In this document: positions 62,101 through 64,000 of the stretch, one piece after another
Numbering within the stretch: position 1 is the first letter of the stretch
Layout: the number at the start of each line of letters is the position of its first letter
Assembly (NCBI RefSeq): GCF_008831285.2
Contig: NC_045150.1
Location: forward strand, 4,912,001 to 4,976,000
DNA: 64,000 nt
Direction: 5' to 3'
Origin: Nymphaea colorata
Lineage: Eukaryota > Streptophyta > Magnoliopsida > Nymphaeales > Nymphaeaceae
The notes under the pieces: model-generated
The model's input: only the letters and a program-made list of their open reading frames with translations
Databases searched by the model: none
What the model was told of the DNA's origin: nothing
Position numbers and translations under genes: made by a program

Positions 62101-62457
62101 GATATATCCTATAACACTGAGGATCTGCTCTAGTTGGATCGGTGCTTCTTTGGCTGATGCAAATATTGCTCTAGGAAAACTGAGTGAGATTTACTGTTCT
62201 CCCAGCTGAGATCATAGCCTTAGAAACATGGAATCAAATTGGTTCATTGAAATTTATGTCCATGATATCTGTAAATGGTCCACATCAAGCTGGTCTTTTT
62301 ACTGTGAATGCCCACAATGCAGAAAGCAACACTAATTGTAGCTTTCTTCCTTTCTTCTCATTGCAGGTCAACCAAAGCGGCATCTTTTAACAACGGGTTG
62401 GAGTTTGTTTGTGAGCGGAAAGAGGCTTTTTGCTGGTGACTCTGTTCTGTTCTTGCG
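59169..62457 (+). CDS. Auxin response factor, ARF7/ARF19 type, 5' part
   Basis: Nuclear transcription factor that binds auxin response elements through a B3 domain. Seven exons fit together in phase: 59169-59211, 59390-59502, 61215-61313, 61469-61525, 61717-61872, 61972-62056 and 62367-62457, all with GT-AG introns. They give 214 whole codons plus two bases. The start [20 protein letters not shown], then [20 protein letters not shown] and YFPQGH, matches the N-terminus of ARF7/ARF19. Next come [10 protein letters not shown] and the B3 domain from about residue 125: [20 protein letters not shown] (His139 and Arg146/147 in the DNA-contacting stretch), [13 protein letters not shown] and [13 protein letters not shown] (185-197). 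The insertion [10 protein letters not shown] with NRPQPEFF is typical of ARF7/19, not ARF6/8. The gene continues past 64000; the middle region and PB1 domain are outside the window. No damage is visible. Confidence 0.95.
59503..61214 (+). other. ARF intron 2 (1.7 kb)
   Basis: It begins GTGATG and ends TTTTCAG, and holds several frames up to 144 codons that lack family resemblance and are not exons. The AT-rich second half contains T-runs typical of plant introns. Confidence 0.85.
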
Positions 62458-64000
62458 GTATGATAACAACCACTAACTGAATAACGGAATGTGTTAAAAC
62501 GTACTTTATCACGTAAAAAAAATCTTTGCTGCCAAACACAACTGATTTCTGGAATAGGGATGCAAATCCCTGTTCAGCTGATTCCAGGATTAGAATCCTG
62601 GGATTTTTGTCCCACTGCTGCCAAACGCTACCTTACATGTCCACCTTTTTATAGTGTGTGTGAGACCTGCAGTTTTACCTCTTGTTTAACAAAAGGGGTA
62701 CGCGGACAGTACAAACTAAAAAGGCGTGTATGCTGTTTGCTTTAGTTAATTGGTAGATTTCAGACCACTAGTTCATCTAGACCGTTCAAAATTGATTGTT
62801 GATCAAGTGCTGTTTTTTTTTACAATCTAACTTTATTACAGGCATGATCTTGAGATTTTTTTTTTATGAAAATATATGTTAAATTAAAAATTTTATAGTT
62901 TAATAGATGTTGTTATAGTAATAAAAAAATGAAAGGCCCTTGTAATAGAAAGTTCAATTTTTCATAAAACAACTTCAGTTTTGAGACATTTTTTTGTGTT
63001 AAATTAGTATTTATAAACGTATAGGAAGTTCACCTTTTATTTAAAATATTTGTTGGCTAGAATTTAAGAGGTCTGGATTTTGTCCCTCACGTAATGGTCT
63101 GCGATATATATATATAATTGGTGAAAATATTTATGTTTTGAAAAGAAATGAAAAGGTGGGGAAATAAAGGAAAACAAAAAAGAAAAATTTGGGATATTTT
63201 TAAAAAATGCGAACAATAGAAATAGTGCATTTTATTGTGTTTTCTTTTTTCGCATAAAATATTTAAATATAATTATTTTTTTTTAATATTTCAATAACTA
63301 TTTTGGATGTTGATTAATGTCTTTGAGAAAATCATATAAACTCGAATTAACACAGATTTTTATATTGTTATTTTTTTAGGAAAAACAAATTCTCGTTTAA
63401 TAGTTGAGAAAAAGTTTGGCAATAAAAACCAAGAACGACATTTGTGTGTGTATATACGAGTGACTGGTGTTTCAAGAAAGCCTATGAGATTCAGCAACTT
63501 CCCTCGACCACGTCTTGAATTAGTGGACTGTGTCTAGACTCTAGTCGCCTGTAGGCATTCTAACGGTTTGGACTCAGGGGCGAGGTTCCCCATTACCCCT
63601 TTTTTCTTCTCAACTGGATCTTCCTTAAACTGAAGTTGGCTTCATTCTTGCGGGATCAGACGAAATTTTGAAACCAAGTCCAGGTTTGTCTCGGATAGGA
63701 TCGGACTTCCAAGTATAATCCGGTCGGATCCTTGTAGGAATTCAGATTTCGATACCTGAACTATAGACGAAATCCAAGTCTAATTATCATTCAGCCTTCG
63801 GGATCCAATTTTGGGTCGGTAATCGGAGCTTACCGATCCGTTTGCACTTCCGGGTGAGCCGGGGGCTATTTTCACGCTCGAGCGAAGGACAAAGCTTCTT
63901 CGTTTCTTCCATCAATACTGCTTTTGTTTTGTTGCGTCGGGCTTCCATTATGCACAACAACGAGAGAATTCAAAACAGAAATTGACCACTTACCTGCACC
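62458..64000 (+). other. ARF intron 7, open at the window edge
   Basis: After the donor GTATGA at 62458 the next expected ARF block (D-E/G-K...LLLGIRRA) is not found in any frame up to 64000. The stretch is AT-rich with T-runs, so this is an intron of at least 1.5 kb. A degenerate GGATC-rich patch lies at 63650-63850. Confidence 0.7.

Overview
This is nuclear DNA from a flowering plant. It is AT-rich, full of (CT)n/(TA)n microsatellites, and packed with broken plant retrotransposons. The only gene that still looks functional is the 5' half of an auxin response factor at the right edge. Its GT-AG introns and plant-specific B3 domain fix the source as a land plant. I cannot name the species.

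Layout, left to right. 1-2.2 kb: no gene, one long compound microsatellite. 2.17-3.57 kb: minus-strand remnant of a Ty3/gypsy element (RNase H, integrase, LTR end). 3.8-4.2 kb: Ty1/copia RNase H tail split by a hAT-like MITE that has an 8-bp target duplication. 5.28-5.71 kb: two exons of a broken L-arabinokinase gene with an intron between them. A collapsed copia element with both LTR termini and an AGGAT target duplication follows at 5.93-6.43 kb. 7.86-27.1 kb: a large array of about a dozen decayed copies of a B3-like gene fragment, interleaved with an ~80-bp minisatellite. A plus-strand copy faces the minus-strand copies at the left border. The array is split by a 10.4-kb Ty3/gypsy chromovirus-type element (14741-25171), with LTRs of about 2.8 kb, PBS, gag, PR, RT, RNase H, integrase, PPT and a CATGT/CATGC target duplication. 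27.2-30.3 kb: two opposing Ty1/copia relics, one minus-strand (LTR, PBS, Gag) and one plus-strand (integrase). 30-58 kb: mostly gene-free, with a tRNA-derived SINE family (two copies), several hAT-like MITEs, a MITE family embedded in (TA)n tracts, and many microsatellites. 58.4-64 kb: leader and first seven coding exons of an ARF7/ARF19-type gene, which runs off the window.

The ARF gene is transcribed rightward. Its leader carries two upstream ORFs, and the seven exons encode the N-terminus plus most of the B3 DNA-binding domain. The dimerisation flanks, activating middle region and PB1 domain would lie beyond position 64000. Nothing else in the window forms a pathway with it. The rest records layered transposon insertion, local duplication and gene-fragment decay. 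The best candidate for something undescribed is the gene-derived higher-order repeat array at 8-27 kb.
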